From IMG/VR virus record IMGVR_UViG_3300025276_000158, positions 1 through 28,848 of that record: a stretch of DNA of 28,848 bases. The stretch is one strand, 5' to 3'. Of the stretch, positions 8,282 to 16,074 are shown piece after piece; position 1 is the first letter of the stretch; each line of letters starts with the position of its first letter. A program made the translations under genes and the position numbers. This stretch comes from a virus. The notes under the pieces were generated by a model that ran no database searches, was not told the origin of the DNA, and was given only the letters and a program-made list of their open reading frames with translations.

Positions 8282-10678
8282 TTAATCAATAGTAGCACCT
8301 GTAACAATATTACGCTCTAAGCTCTGAGCACTTGTAACATCGTTAGCAACTACAAAAGCTTGAACTGGTTGTTGACTTTGGCCTCCTATAGCATCAGCGA
8401 GTTGATTTGTAGAACCTGCGCCTACTGTATTGAACTCAGGCGGAATAGATGCTGTTGGTGGAACAGGCTCTGTTGTAGGTGCGCCACCTGCTCCTGCTGC
8501 TGGGTTACTTGCTCCAGCACTTACATTTTTAGGATTGGTTTTTAATATGTCTTTCACAGACTTAAATCCTATTGCTGCTGTACTTGCTATGTTCACAAGC
8601 TTTAAAGCAAAGCCAAAAGGTGTAACTGTTTTAGTTGCTAACTCGGCTGTTATACCTTGATAGGTGTTTATAAGAGATGCAGCGGCTGCAGCTGCCTTAC
8701 CTGCCTTAGAACTTTCTCCTAATAGATTTGCAATACCTGCAAAAGTTTGCTGAGCCATATCTAGTTCAGCTTTGTTTTTAATTTCTTCAACTACTTTTTC
8801 TTGGTCATTATAGTATTTTATAATAGCTAATTCGTCATCCTTTGTACCGCCTATTCGTTTTAATTCAACTAAATCTGCTGCCTTTTGCTCTGCTAAACTT
8901 GCTTCTTCTTCTCCTAGTTTAGACTCTAAAAAGGCTTCTTTTTCCTCTGCCAGTAGAGCAGCCTCTTCATCTTCTATTATTTTCTTTTTTTCTTTAAAAG
9001 CATTTTCAACATCTAAAATCATTTGCTGTTTTGCTGTTTCCGTAAGCTTTAATTCCTCTAACGCTAATAAATTGGCTGCTCTTTCTTCTTCTATTTTAGT
9101 AAATTTGGTTTCTTTTTCTTTAACTATTAATGAGTCTTTAAAATCTTGTATAGCTTTTTCATTTTCTGCTTCTATAAGTGCTTTTTGGTTGTTAAAAGAT
9201 TTTTGAATATCTAAAAGCATTTCCTTTTTTTCAGTTTCAGATGCCTTTAATTCCTCTAAAGCTAAAAGCCTTTCCGACTTTTCCTGTTCTATTGCTGCAA
9301 ATTGATTTTTTGTGTCCTCAATTCTTAAAGAGTCAGCAAAATCTTTTACTGCTTTTTCGTTTGCTATTCTTTCATCTCTTCTTGCCTCGCCTGCAGCCCT
9401 TTGTTCATCTGCTTTTGCTTTGTTTACTGCTCTTTCTTCATTCCTTAGACCAATTATTTGACTTGTTACTTCTTTTGCTTTAGTAAGCTTTGCGGTTTCT
9501 AGTTGTATTAAAACAGCTTTTAAGTTTACTTCTTCTTCTAAGCTTTCTTTGGTAGAATCCCCTAAAGCGTTTTCTGCAATTTTAGCTTTTAGTCTTAAAC
9601 TTGCTGCTTCAATTTCTTTTCTAGTTATTTCATCCTCTAATCTACCTGCTTCAATTAAAAACTCTATACGTTCTGTTAACGTATATTTTTCTTTGTTAAC
9701 TGCTTGTTCTAATAAGGTTGCTCTATCTCTATTTGCTTCTGCTCTATCTACAATTATAGCCCTTTCAAGTTTGTCTGCTCTTGCTCTTTGGTCAGCTATT
9801 TTTGCTGCTATTTTAGCCTCACGTTCTATTTCTTTTATAAGTGCTTTTGTGCTTTTTGATACAGCATCAGTCAACATTTTAGCTGCATTTAAACCATCAT
9901 TTAGACTAGAAAGACCTTTTTTACCTGCATCCATTGCTCCTGCAAAATCTCCTTTAAATAGCTTTGAGATTGCTTTGCCCATAAAGCCAAGCCCTTCAAT
10001 GACTTTTTCAACTTTATCCATTACAAATTCCTTAATACTCTTTCCAAAGTTTTTAAGGGTTTCTATTGGACTTGTAAATAAATTAATTAAAAACCTACCT
10101 AGTGCTGCTAATTTGTCTGTAAACACATCGACGACAGCACCTATAACGCCCATCATTTTGTTCCAAGAGTTCTGACCTTCTTCCGATGATGTAAACGCTT
10201 GTCCTAATGCTGTTAATGCAATAAGTAAAGCACCAATACCTGTTCCAATAATGGCAATTTTCATAAGGTTAAAACCCTTTGTAGCTCCGCTTATTGATTT
10301 GGTCATGCCTGTAAAACCTGAAATAGCTCCACCAGTTTTAGAGTCTAACATGCCAAGCACACCCTCGTATTCAGCTGATGATTCAATAGACTCATCCATT
10401 TCACGATTAGCTAGCTTACGCTCTTGATTTAAGTCTTTTAAACCGCTTTGTTCTTCTTTTAAGCGTAATTTTGTATCCTTAATTTTATCGTTTAAGTGCT
10501 GTCTTTTGGCTAAGTCTGTAGCTGATGTTTTACTTAACTGTTTTTCATAGTCTCGTAACTCCTTATCAATATCAAATAATAAATCCTCTTGGGCCTGCAG
10601 CGATGCGTTTAGCTCATCTATGTTTTGCTGGGCCTGCTCTGTAGAAAGCTTTAAGCTATATTCTCTTACTTCTGCCAT
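8282..10678 (-). CDS. Tail tape measure protein
   Basis: A protein of 798 aa. Residues 1-105 are coiled coil. A hydrophobic part runs from about 138 to 200 with two membrane-like stretches (IAIIGTGIGALLIALTAL at 141-158 and the segment around GVIGAVVDVF). A very long charged coiled coil follows, 280-640, with an Ala-rich helical segment and a Pro/Gly-rich C-terminus (GGAPTTEPVPPTASIPPEF). This is the classic tape-measure layout, which sets tail length and is ejected into the host envelope. The length predicts a tail of roughly 110-120 nm by the usual 1.5 Å per residue rule. The coiled coil contains a 66-aa tandem repeat. It overlaps the upstream 47-aa ORF by 13 nt. Confidence 0.85.
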   Translation of the reverse strand: MAEVREYSLKLSTEQAQQNIDELNASLQAQEDLLFDIDKELRDYEKQLSKTSATDLAKRQHLNDKIKDTKLRLKEEQSGLKDLNQERKLANREMDESIESSAEYEGVLGMLDSKTGGAISGFTGMTKSISGATKGFNLMKIAIIGTGIGALLIALTALGQAFTSSEEGQNSWNKMMGVIGAVVDVFTDKLAALGRFLINLFTSPIETLKNFGKSIKEFVMDKVEKVIEGLGFMGKAISKLFKGDFAGAMDAGKKGLSSLNDGLNAAKMLTDAVSKSTKALIKEIEREAKIAAKIADQRARADKLERAIIVDRAEANRDRATLLEQAVNKEKYTLTERIEFLIEAGRLEDEITRKEIEAASLRLKAKIAENALGDSTKESLEEEVNLKAVLIQLETAKLTKAKEVTSQIIGLRNEERAVNKAKADEQRAAGEARRDERIANEKAVKDFADSLRIEDTKNQFAAIEQEKSERLLALEELKASETEKKEMLLDIQKSFNNQKALIEAENEKAIQDFKDSLIVKEKETKFTKIEEERAANLLALEELKLTETAKQQMILDVENAFKEKKKIIEDEEAALLAEEKEAFLESKLGEEEASLAEQKAADLVELKRIGGTKDDELAIIKYYNDQEKVVEEIKNKAELDMAQQTFAGIANLLGESSKAGKAAAAAASLINTYQGITAELATKTVTPFGFALKLVNIASTAAIGFKSVKDILKTNPKNVSAGASNPAAGAGGAPTTEPVPPTASIPPEFNTVGAGSTNQLADAIGGQSQQPVQAFVVANDVTSAQSLERNIVTGATID
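8963..9358 (-). repeat. 66-codon tandem duplication in the tape-measure coiled coil
   Basis: Residues 441-506 and 507-572 align with a 66-aa period: EKAVKDFADSL against EKAIQDFKDSL, LLALEELKASETEKKEMLLD against LLALEELKLTETAKQQMILD. The units are diverged but clearly homologous. Confidence 0.75.
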
Positions 10679-10809
10679 TTTATGTTGTTTTTTATAAGTT
10701 TTTTTGCACCTTTAAAATCTTTGGGCAAAGCGTTTAGGCCTTGCGCTATCTTAATGCTCTCAGTTTCTCCGTTTGCTATTTGCAGCAATTCTATTATATT
10801 TTTTATCAT
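10666..10809 (-). CDS. 47-aa ORF between baseplate and tape-measure genes
   Basis: ATG at 10809, TAA at 10666-10668, encoding MIKNIIELLQIANGETESIK and a basic Lys-rich C-terminus. Its start overlaps the upstream stop as ATGA, and it overlaps the tape-measure start by 13 nt. This tight coupling argues that it is translated. It is helical and amphipathic with no membrane segment. It could be a small tail assembly factor, but no family is recognised. Confidence 0.6.
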   Translation of the reverse strand: MIKNIIELLQIANGETESIKIAQGLNALPKDFKGAKKLIKNNIKWQK

Positions 10810-12935
10810 ACCTTATTTAATAGTTCCATATTGCTTTTACCGCTTTGTAGGTTTGTCGTTATAGAGTTGATTATATAGTTTCGGTTGTTTATAGTAAATG
10901 TGTCATTTAACTTAAAATCATATAAAATTCTTAAAGGTAAATAGGCAGTTACTTTAGTTATTCTGCGGCTTGTATTAAAAACATCAATAATGTATTCACT
11001 ATGATAATCGGAAAAGAGTGTATCAGTAAAAGACTGTGTCTGACTAAACTCGTTTTGCTCTAATGCAAAATTAATGTTTTCTGTACCTGATGAGCTTACA
11101 AGATTTAAGCTATTACTCGGAACCCAGTAAGTATTTGTCGCAACTTTACCTGTCCCAGTTGCTACAGTTTGAAAACTCATTTGAGTTCCTGTTTGTAGAA
11201 TAGCATAAAATATAAGTGGCTTTCCTATATATGGCTGTGCATTTTCATTAACTGACCATCCCCATTGAATATCTAAAGGCGCACCGCTGCTAGCATTTAA
11301 AAGCCTTTCATATTGCATGTGCTCAAAAGGAACAGAAACATTATAAATCTCTGTAGAGGCGTTGTAGTTAATTCCTCCTGTTCCATCAGTATTAGTACCT
11401 CCAATGTATGCTAAAGAACCCCATGCACGTCCGTCTAGTTGCTCGAATTGTTTAGCTAAAAAAGTCCCTGTTCCTTCATACTTATATATAATTTCTTTGT
11501 AAGGCAAAGCTACGTTTACTTGGCTTTTTGTTACATCAACGTATTTTGATATATTATAATTTACAGGAGCATCGTTCCCGTTTATGTCTGCTGAGGTATA
11601 ATAACTGTTATTAACCCCTGAACCTGTTCTGCCCTCTAAAGGTCTTACAACTATTGTACCTTCATCGTCTACATAAGCCACTAAATTAAACATCTTAAAT
11701 AGCCCAGTAAGAAAAGACATAATACTAACATCAGGAATTTGCTCAGCAACGATAAAGTCGAAATCAATAGTAGCATTAAATTGACCAACACTTACAGTCT
11801 CATTCCATAATACCGGAGCTTGTCCCGGAAGTCTATAGAACCCTTCAAAAAACCATGTAACAGAACTTATAGTTAGTGGTAAACTGTGTAAGATAGTTAC
11901 TGTATAAACTCCATTATCTACATAGCCCTGTAAAGAAATAACGGTTGTCCCGGTTCTTGCAGTTGATGTAAATACAACGTTTCCTGACTCTCTTACTTGT
12001 ACCTGATATTCGACTGCGTTTCCTGACTGTGGTGTTACGGTTAATGCACTGCTAGTTATATCATTTGGGTTTGTAATTATTTCTGATGGAATTATAATAG
12101 TGTTTCCGTTTCTTACTATATAAATTACTGTACCAGTCCATGATGGCGTTATAGTTGAAAACTGAACGACTTGCTGAGGTGCTTGAACGTAGCCACTTTT
12201 ACGATGTAGCCACATATATAGTTTATAGAATACTGGATTTGTAGTGCTAAAGAAATCTCTAGAAAAAACAATGTTATTTGCGTATCCGTTTGCGGTCGTG
12301 TATTTAGATTCTATTTCCAGTATTATTTCATACAGTCTTATAGCAAATTTTAACTGGTCAAATACAACCCCTTGCTGTAAACCAGAGTTATAATAAACGT
12401 TATCATAGTTTGGCGATTGTGAGTTGTAAAATAGCCTTTGAGTATGCGTAATTAAAGGCACGATTATTTTGCCATTTCCTTGCTCACTCACTAAGTGGCT
12501 TCTTACTGTTGGCCAATTATACGTCTTAGTATAATCTGGACTAGAAAATGGCAATGAGCCTAGTTTGTCATCTCCTAAAATATCAGGTAACTCTACTGTG
12601 TTTCCAAAGAAGGTAATACGATAAGTATGGGCTAAGTTGTTTTTTAGTGATACACCCTCTAGTTTTATTCTACCAGTTTTATAGGGTATAAAATTTAACT
12701 CAATATTCCCTGATTTTTTAATTCTTGCATCAAACCCATCTACAATATCATAATTATAATAGTGTTCAAAAATCTTGTTATTGTTCTTACTTGCAGGTAG
12801 GGAGAATGTCTTAGTAAATGAGGTAAATATCTTTGCCACATCTTTTACGTTTTGAATAGTTTGCGTAAGTGAGACTGATTCATCTTTAAATAACTCTAAC
12901 CTTTGGCCCTCAATATATAGCTGTAATTCTTGCAT
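10806..12935 (-). CDS. Large tail / baseplate protein
   Basis: A protein of 709 aa. The N-terminus (MQELQLYIEGQRLELFKDES, then VAKIFTSFTKTFSLPASKNN) is typical of a protein conserved in Bacteroidota siphoviruses beside the tape measure, probably the distal tail/tail-hub equivalent. The middle is beta-rich with an Ig-like stretch (about 275-370), and the C-terminus contains FKLNDTFTINNRNYIINSI. No peptidase motif was seen. It follows the 333-aa tail protein after a short repeat region and couples to the 47-aa ORF as ATGA. Its order relative to the tape measure is reversed compared with lambda-like phages. Confidence 0.65.
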   Translation of the reverse strand: MQELQLYIEGQRLELFKDESVSLTQTIQNVKDVAKIFTSFTKTFSLPASKNNNKIFEHYYNYDIVDGFDARIKKSGNIELNFIPYKTGRIKLEGVSLKNNLAHTYRITFFGNTVELPDILGDDKLGSLPFSSPDYTKTYNWPTVRSHLVSEQGNGKIIVPLITHTQRLFYNSQSPNYDNVYYNSGLQQGVVFDQLKFAIRLYEIILEIESKYTTANGYANNIVFSRDFFSTTNPVFYKLYMWLHRKSGYVQAPQQVVQFSTITPSWTGTVIYIVRNGNTIIIPSEIITNPNDITSSALTVTPQSGNAVEYQVQVRESGNVVFTSTARTGTTVISLQGYVDNGVYTVTILHSLPLTISSVTWFFEGFYRLPGQAPVLWNETVSVGQFNATIDFDFIVAEQIPDVSIMSFLTGLFKMFNLVAYVDDEGTIVVRPLEGRTGSGVNNSYYTSADINGNDAPVNYNISKYVDVTKSQVNVALPYKEIIYKYEGTGTFLAKQFEQLDGRAWGSLAYIGGTNTDGTGGINYNASTEIYNVSVPFEHMQYERLLNASSGAPLDIQWGWSVNENAQPYIGKPLIFYAILQTGTQMSFQTVATGTGKVATNTYWVPSNSLNLVSSSGTENINFALEQNEFSQTQSFTDTLFSDYHSEYIIDVFNTSRRITKVTAYLPLRILYDFKLNDTFTINNRNYIINSITTNLQSGKSNMELLNKV

Positions 12936-12964
12936 CTATGTTATTCTATGTTATCTTATGTTAT
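12935..12964 (-). repeat. Three tandem 10-bp repeats spanning a stop codon and leader
   Basis: On the plus strand TCTATGTTAT occurs twice, followed by CTTATGTTAT, head to tail. On the sense strand this gives ATAACATAGA-type units that include the stop of the 333-aa gene and end at the start codon of the 709-aa tail gene. It is either a slippage product or a leader element. Confidence 0.8.
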
Positions 12965-13952
12965 TTATATAGTCAAAAGCATCTTCAAACTCTATAGTAT
13001 ATTCTATTAATCTATCATTTAAAGAGGTTTTATAAGCCATGCTAGATGTTTTTACAACTACTGGAATTGTTCTATATGAACTATTATAACCATTTCTTAA
13101 TGCGTTAATCCAAACATATTCGCTTAATAATAACTCTTCAAAAAAGCCGTTTGCAGCTTCAGGATAATAACCTGAGCTTAATACACGCTTTTGTTTTGCC
13201 TGTGTATTAAATAGCTTTCTAGGTGCATCTTGAACGTCATACTGAGCAGCTTCATCCTCAGGCGTTTGTAGCGTGTTTGATTGATATTTTTCGTTTGTCC
13301 TTGTTACTGACTTTGCCTCTTTTAAGAAAAACCATAAATCCTGTTGTACTCCATATCGATTAATAAACATAACCTGTATCGGTCTGTATTTTGTGCAATC
13401 AATTCTATTTATTATACATGTATTGCTTTGAGTAGTTACCGATGTATCATTTAAACCGTATGCTATAGAGGCCACTGTTGTTCTAGATGCGTTTATATAG
13501 CCTACATATCCTGCTGTCTTTTCAGGAACATATATCTGCCATCTATCGCCACCTAAAACATTTGGAGCGATTAAAAACTGAGCACCTGATGCAAAAGGTA
13601 TTGTAGGATTTCCTCCTTCTTCATAATATCCGAAAGCCTCAAAGCATTCATCATTATAAGTTTGAACAGCTCCGACTACAGACCCAGTTGCGTTTAGCCC
13701 TGAATAATTCGTTAAGACCGTTGCCACAGTAACCGACTGAGCAGTCGAATTATAAGACCAAGTTATGTCTAAATAATCTCGTACAAGTTCTGCTATCTCA
13801 AAGTTTGAGCCTGTAAGTGTGTTTGGGTTGTTTTTTATTATTGTATATCTAGGTGTGCCTTCAATGGTTATTACACATTTAGTCGATAGTACCCCTGACG
13901 ATGGTACAGAAATAAATTTATATTGTGGGTTTCTTAATGCTATATATGCCAT
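12951..13952 (-). CDS. Putative tail protein (distal tail / baseplate region)
   Basis: A protein of 333 aa beginning MAYIALRNPQYKFISVPSSG, with predicted beta sandwich content and GTPRYTIIKNNPNTLTGSNF in the first quarter. The C-terminal part contains VWINALRNGYNSSYRTIPVV. Proteins of this kind lie beside the large tail protein in Bacteroidota phages. It is in the tail operon between the gp10-like gene and the 709-aa protein. The exact position in the virion is inferred. Confidence 0.6.
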   Translation of the reverse strand: MAYIALRNPQYKFISVPSSGVLSTKCVITIEGTPRYTIIKNNPNTLTGSNFEIAELVRDYLDITWSYNSTAQSVTVATVLTNYSGLNATGSVVGAVQTYNDECFEAFGYYEEGGNPTIPFASGAQFLIAPNVLGGDRWQIYVPEKTAGYVGYINASRTTVASIAYGLNDTSVTTQSNTCIINRIDCTKYRPIQVMFINRYGVQQDLWFFLKEAKSVTRTNEKYQSNTLQTPEDEAAQYDVQDAPRKLFNTQAKQKRVLSSGYYPEAANGFFEELLLSEYVWINALRNGYNSSYRTIPVVVKTSSMAYKTSLNDRLIEYTIEFEDAFDYINNIR

Positions 13953-13955
13953 AGT

Positions 13956-14525
13956 TTATTTCTTTTTTCCTAATATTATTGCGTTCTCAATATCCAAAGT
14001 AAACGCCTCAAATAAATTATCGCCTAGTTTTTCTAATCCTTTTTCAAAAGGCTTTGTAAAAAACATGTTTGCTTTTAAACCTTTGTTATATATACTTCGA
14101 GCAATTAAAAAGCCCATAGATTCATAAGACATAAATTTACCTGTCTTTTTATCCTTCCATTGAAATTTCTTTTTTTTCAGCCATCCTGTTTTGGTAGAAG
14201 GATTGTAAATTGCATTAGTCAAACCACCCTTTTTTCCTGTTCCACTTCCGTACTGAAATTTAGACATTGCTGATGCTGTTTCAGGATATGTTGAGGTTTT
14301 ACCCCTCACTCCTTTGTCTACAAAAGGTGCGTAATCTTCCATTAGGAAATCTAATAAAAAGAAACTTGGCTCTCTATCTAACTTATATTCAATAGAATTA
14401 TATAATGGGCCACCACCTTTATTTCCACCATAGGCATCCTTATCTTTTGTTAGGTTGCTTTTAGCTTGCTGCACTACATACTTACCGTACTTGTCTAATA
14501 CTTGTTTTAGGTTATCAGAATCCAT
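13956..14525 (-). CDS. HK97 gp10-like tail / head-tail joining protein
   Basis: The ATG at 14525 (TAATG overlap with the upstream stop) is preferred over a TTG at 14531, giving 189 aa beginning MDSDNLKQVLDKYGKYVVQQ. The pattern of an N-terminal helix with NLTKDKDAYGG, a GPLYNSIEYKL strand, then DYAPFVDKGVRG, matches HK97 gp10-type proteins that act at the head-tail or tail-completion interface. The middle is Lys/Gly-rich. It is followed 3 nt later by the 333-aa tail gene. Confidence 0.65.
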   Translation of the reverse strand: MDSDNLKQVLDKYGKYVVQQAKSNLTKDKDAYGGNKGGGPLYNSIEYKLDREPSFFLLDFLMEDYAPFVDKGVRGKTSTYPETASAMSKFQYGSGTGKKGGLTNAIYNPSTKTGWLKKKKFQWKDKKTGKFMSYESMGFLIARSIYNKGLKANMFFTKPFEKGLEKLGDNLFEAFTLDIENAIILGKKK

Positions 14526-14995
14526 TAGCAAATATAAATATCGTTGTAAATCATTATATCCATAGTAGCTGTCCAGCCTGCTAATTGGTTTTCAAACCTA
14601 TCGTAAAACGGACTTAAACTTGGATTACCTTCTAATTGATACATCTCAGTATGTAGGTTGCCCATCCTTAGCCTCTGTATAAGCTTATTAAGCACCGCTA
14701 ACTGCGTATTAAGTATATCTTGCACATTATTATTACCAGTAAATCTATCAACCGTAAAATCCTTTGATTGGTTTACTATATCGCAGGCTAGTATGCTTAT
14801 GTTAAACCTCAACACTTGTTCCTCATCAATGACGTTATTTATTATAATGTGGCCTAAAGGGAAAATATCCTGTTTATTTAGATTAACCTCTGTTATATCT
14901 CCAGTCGTTACTGAGTTAATATCCTTATCCTCTAGTAGAGCTGTTTTAATAGTTTCCGTTAATTGGTAAAAACCCCTTACACCTTGATTGCTCAT
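14525..14995 (-). CDS. Putative tail terminator / tail completion protein
   Basis: A protein of 156 aa beginning MSNQGVRGFYQLTETIKTAL. The middle has NKQDIFPLGHIIINNV and NNVQDILNTQLAVLNKLIQR, and the C-terminus has ENQLAGWTATMDIMIYND. It resembles a well-conserved small protein of Bacteroidota siphoviruses next to gp10-like genes, with the size and alpha/beta make-up of tail terminators. Its ATG overlaps the stop of the -1-frame chaperone extension as ATGA, which supports use of that frame. Confidence 0.6.
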   Translation of the reverse strand: MSNQGVRGFYQLTETIKTALLEDKDINSVTTGDITEVNLNKQDIFPLGHIIINNVIDEEQVLRFNISILACDIVNQSKDFTVDRFTGNNNVQDILNTQLAVLNKLIQRLRMGNLHTEMYQLEGNPSLSPFYDRFENQLAGWTATMDIMIYNDIYIC

Positions 14996-15246
14996 TTAAA
15001 TTTCTTTTTTATTTGTTTAGCTTCTAGCTCGTTTTTGTCTTTCATAAAGGATAACATCATAAAGCATTCATGCACACCTAGTTTAGTGATATCTTCAAAT
15101 CCTCTAATATCGAATTTAGCGAGTGCAGCGATTGATTGATACCATCCCCATTTTTTTGTAAACTGAGAAAATGAGTCAAGGTTTTTGTCTCCGCCCCCTC
15201 TAAATAGTTCGTCATATTTTTCGATAAGTCTAGTCCTAAATTCCAC
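14992..15246 (-). CDS. -1-frame C-terminal extension of the putative tail chaperone
   Basis: An 84-codon open frame from a GTG at 15246 to a TGA at 14992, in the -1 frame of the overlapping 216-aa gene, with no good ATG of its own. It encodes WGWYQSIAALAKFDI and LGVHECFMMLSFMKDKNELE, protein-like and similar to C-terminal parts of phage tail-assembly proteins. A -1 slip at the T10 run (15247-15256) would join it to residues 1-161 of the upstream frame to make a product of about 245 aa, in the manner of lambda gpG-T. Its stop is ATGA-coupled to the next gene. Alternatively, one T is missing from the assembly and the two frames are a single gene. Confidence 0.65.
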   Translation of the reverse strand: MEFRTRLIEKYDELFRGGGDKNLDSFSQFTKKWGWYQSIAALAKFDIRGFEDITKLGVHECFMMLSFMKDKNELEAKQIKKKFK

Positions 15247-15728
15247 AAAAAAAAAATTGAGCTCATAACGGCATCCATAGGCATATCCATTATCTGCTGC
15301 TCTGTACCTACTCTGTATTCCTCAATGCTGTATCTCTCTTTTACGTTAACCAGCACAGGCCTGTATAGTACATTCATAGCCTTTTCCATATTTTCCCAAT
15401 CTCCAATAAACGTATCTAAGTCAATATATTCCCCTAGAGTTATTTCATCTAGCTGAGGTTGAAAACCATACTGCACACCATTAAGCGTAAAGCGTTTTAC
15501 TAGCTCAGGCTTATTATCAAATAGAGCTGTAATAATACTTACTATTTCTTCGGTATCCCTAAGCTGTAAATTCATTACCTCTTTTAAATCTAAGCCACAA
15601 AATATCTCTATCATTTTGGCGTTTAAAAATCTTTCGTCTGTTACCTTTTCCTGTATTTTCAAAAAGCGTTTGTATTGCTGTAATGTAATGTCCTTTAAGG
15701 AAGTTGGTATTGTAATTTTCACTTTCAT
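15078..15728 (-). CDS. Putative tail assembly chaperone, frame-0 product
   Basis: A protein of 216 aa beginning MKVKITIPTSLKDITLQQYK, mostly helical. It contains VQYGFQPQLDEITLGEYIDL (85-104) and a conserved WENMEKAMNVLYRPV stretch, a pattern common in Bacteroidota phage tail-region proteins. Residues 158-161 (IFFL) lie over a T10 slippery run. Past it, frame 0 continues for 55 codons (KNGDGINQSLHSLNSILEDL) and also looks protein-like. It is the first gene of the tail operon, with an ACGTTATATA element 3 nt before the ATG and a terminator just upstream. The chaperone role is inferred from the overlap design. Confidence 0.65.
   Translation of the reverse strand: MKVKITIPTSLKDITLQQYKRFLKIQEKVTDERFLNAKMIEIFCGLDLKEVMNLQLRDTEEIVSIITALFDNKPELVKRFTLNGVQYGFQPQLDEITLGEYIDLDTFIGDWENMEKAMNVLYRPVLVNVKERYSIEEYRVGTEQQIMDMPMDAVMSSIFFLWNLGLDLSKNMTNYLEGAETKTLTHFLSLQKNGDGINQSLHSLNSILEDLKISLN
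15247..15256 (-). other. T10 slippery run, candidate -1 frameshift site
   Basis: On the sense strand ATT TTT TTT TTG (frame 0) can slip back one base so that GTG GAA TTT is read next, entering the 84-codon -1 frame. It contains the heptamer T TTT TTG. Polymerase slippage or a sequencing error in the homopolymer are alternatives. Confidence 0.6.
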
Positions 15729-15731
15729 ATA

Positions 15732-15761
15732 TATATAACGTATTTAATTAGGTTTTTTATA
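15732..15761 (-). promoter_or_regulatory. Putative phage late promoter element, copy 4
   Basis: Sense strand: TATAAA, 14 nt, then ACGTTATATA, three nt before the ATG at 15728. It lies just downstream of the terminator at 15776-15803 and would start the tail operon. Confidence 0.65.
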
Positions 15762-15775
15762 GTCTGATGTTTCAG

Positions 15776-15803
15776 AAAAAAAAAAGCAGCTATTTCTAGC
15801 CAC
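15776..15803 (-). terminator. Intrinsic terminator with GAAA tetraloop
   Basis: Sense strand: GTGGCTA, loop GAAA, TAGCTGC (7-bp stem with two G-T pairs), then ten T. It closes the small operon of the 61-aa, ParB-like and two microprotein genes and separates it from the tail operon. Confidence 0.85.
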
Positions 15804-15826
15804 CCTTTTATTATAGTGTTTTTGTT

Positions 15827-15952
15827 TTATCTTTGGTCTGCTTCAAAGCAAGCATTACTACAAACGCCCCTGTCTTCATGCATAGGTTTGCCACACATGC
15901 CGCATTCAAATTCAGGCTGCTCATGTGGGTTTAAAAAGTCATCCCAGCTCAT
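15827..15952 (-). CDS. 41-aa zinc-ribbon-like microprotein
   Basis: ATG at 15952, TAA at 15827-15829. It encodes MSWDDFLNPHEQPEFECGMC followed by a second Cys pair; the Cys are residues 17, 20, 31 and 35 (CxxC...CxxxC), suited to bind one zinc. Such mini zinc ribbons usually bind nucleic acid or proteins. Its start overlaps the stop of the upstream membrane microprotein, and the terminator follows 24 nt downstream. No named family is recognised. Confidence 0.65.
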   Translation of the reverse strand: MSWDDFLNPHEQPEFECGMCGKPMHEDRGVCSNACFEADQR

Positions 15953-16074
15953 ATATCAAATATTACGGTTAATAAAACTCTTCCAATAAAATAGCTAGGT
16001 ATTAATATTAGCATAAATAACTCTACTTTTTTAAACTGCTTTCCTAGCCTAGCAGCTCTACTTAATTTTTTCAT
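15949..16074 (-). CDS. 41-aa single-helix membrane microprotein
   Basis: ATG at 16074 (ATGA overlap with the ParB-like gene stop), TGA at 15949. It has a basic N-terminus (MKKLSRAARLGKQFKK), then one hydrophobic segment, residues 19-40 (VELFMLILIPSYFIGRVLL within it), and almost no C-terminal tail. It is predicted to be an inner-membrane protein with N-terminus inside. Its role is unknown; it is coupled at both ends to neighbours. Confidence 0.6.
   Translation of the reverse strand: MKKLSRAARLGKQFKKVELFMLILIPSYFIGRVLLTVIFDI

Noticed and set aside
9549-10175. 208-aa plus-strand frame opposite the tape-measure coiled coil
   Set aside because: It is antisense to a strongly supported gene; its Ser/Leu/Ala-rich make-up is what the complement of Glu/Lys/Ala coiled-coil codons gives.
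13956-14531. TTG start of the gp10-like gene at 14531
   Set aside because: The ATG at 14525 overlaps the upstream stop as TAATG and is the simpler start.
15950-15980. Degenerate ACCGTAATATTTGATATATG element before the 41-aa zinc ribbon gene
   Set aside because: It differs at several positions from ACGTTATATA and is explained as the coding end of the upstream membrane microprotein.
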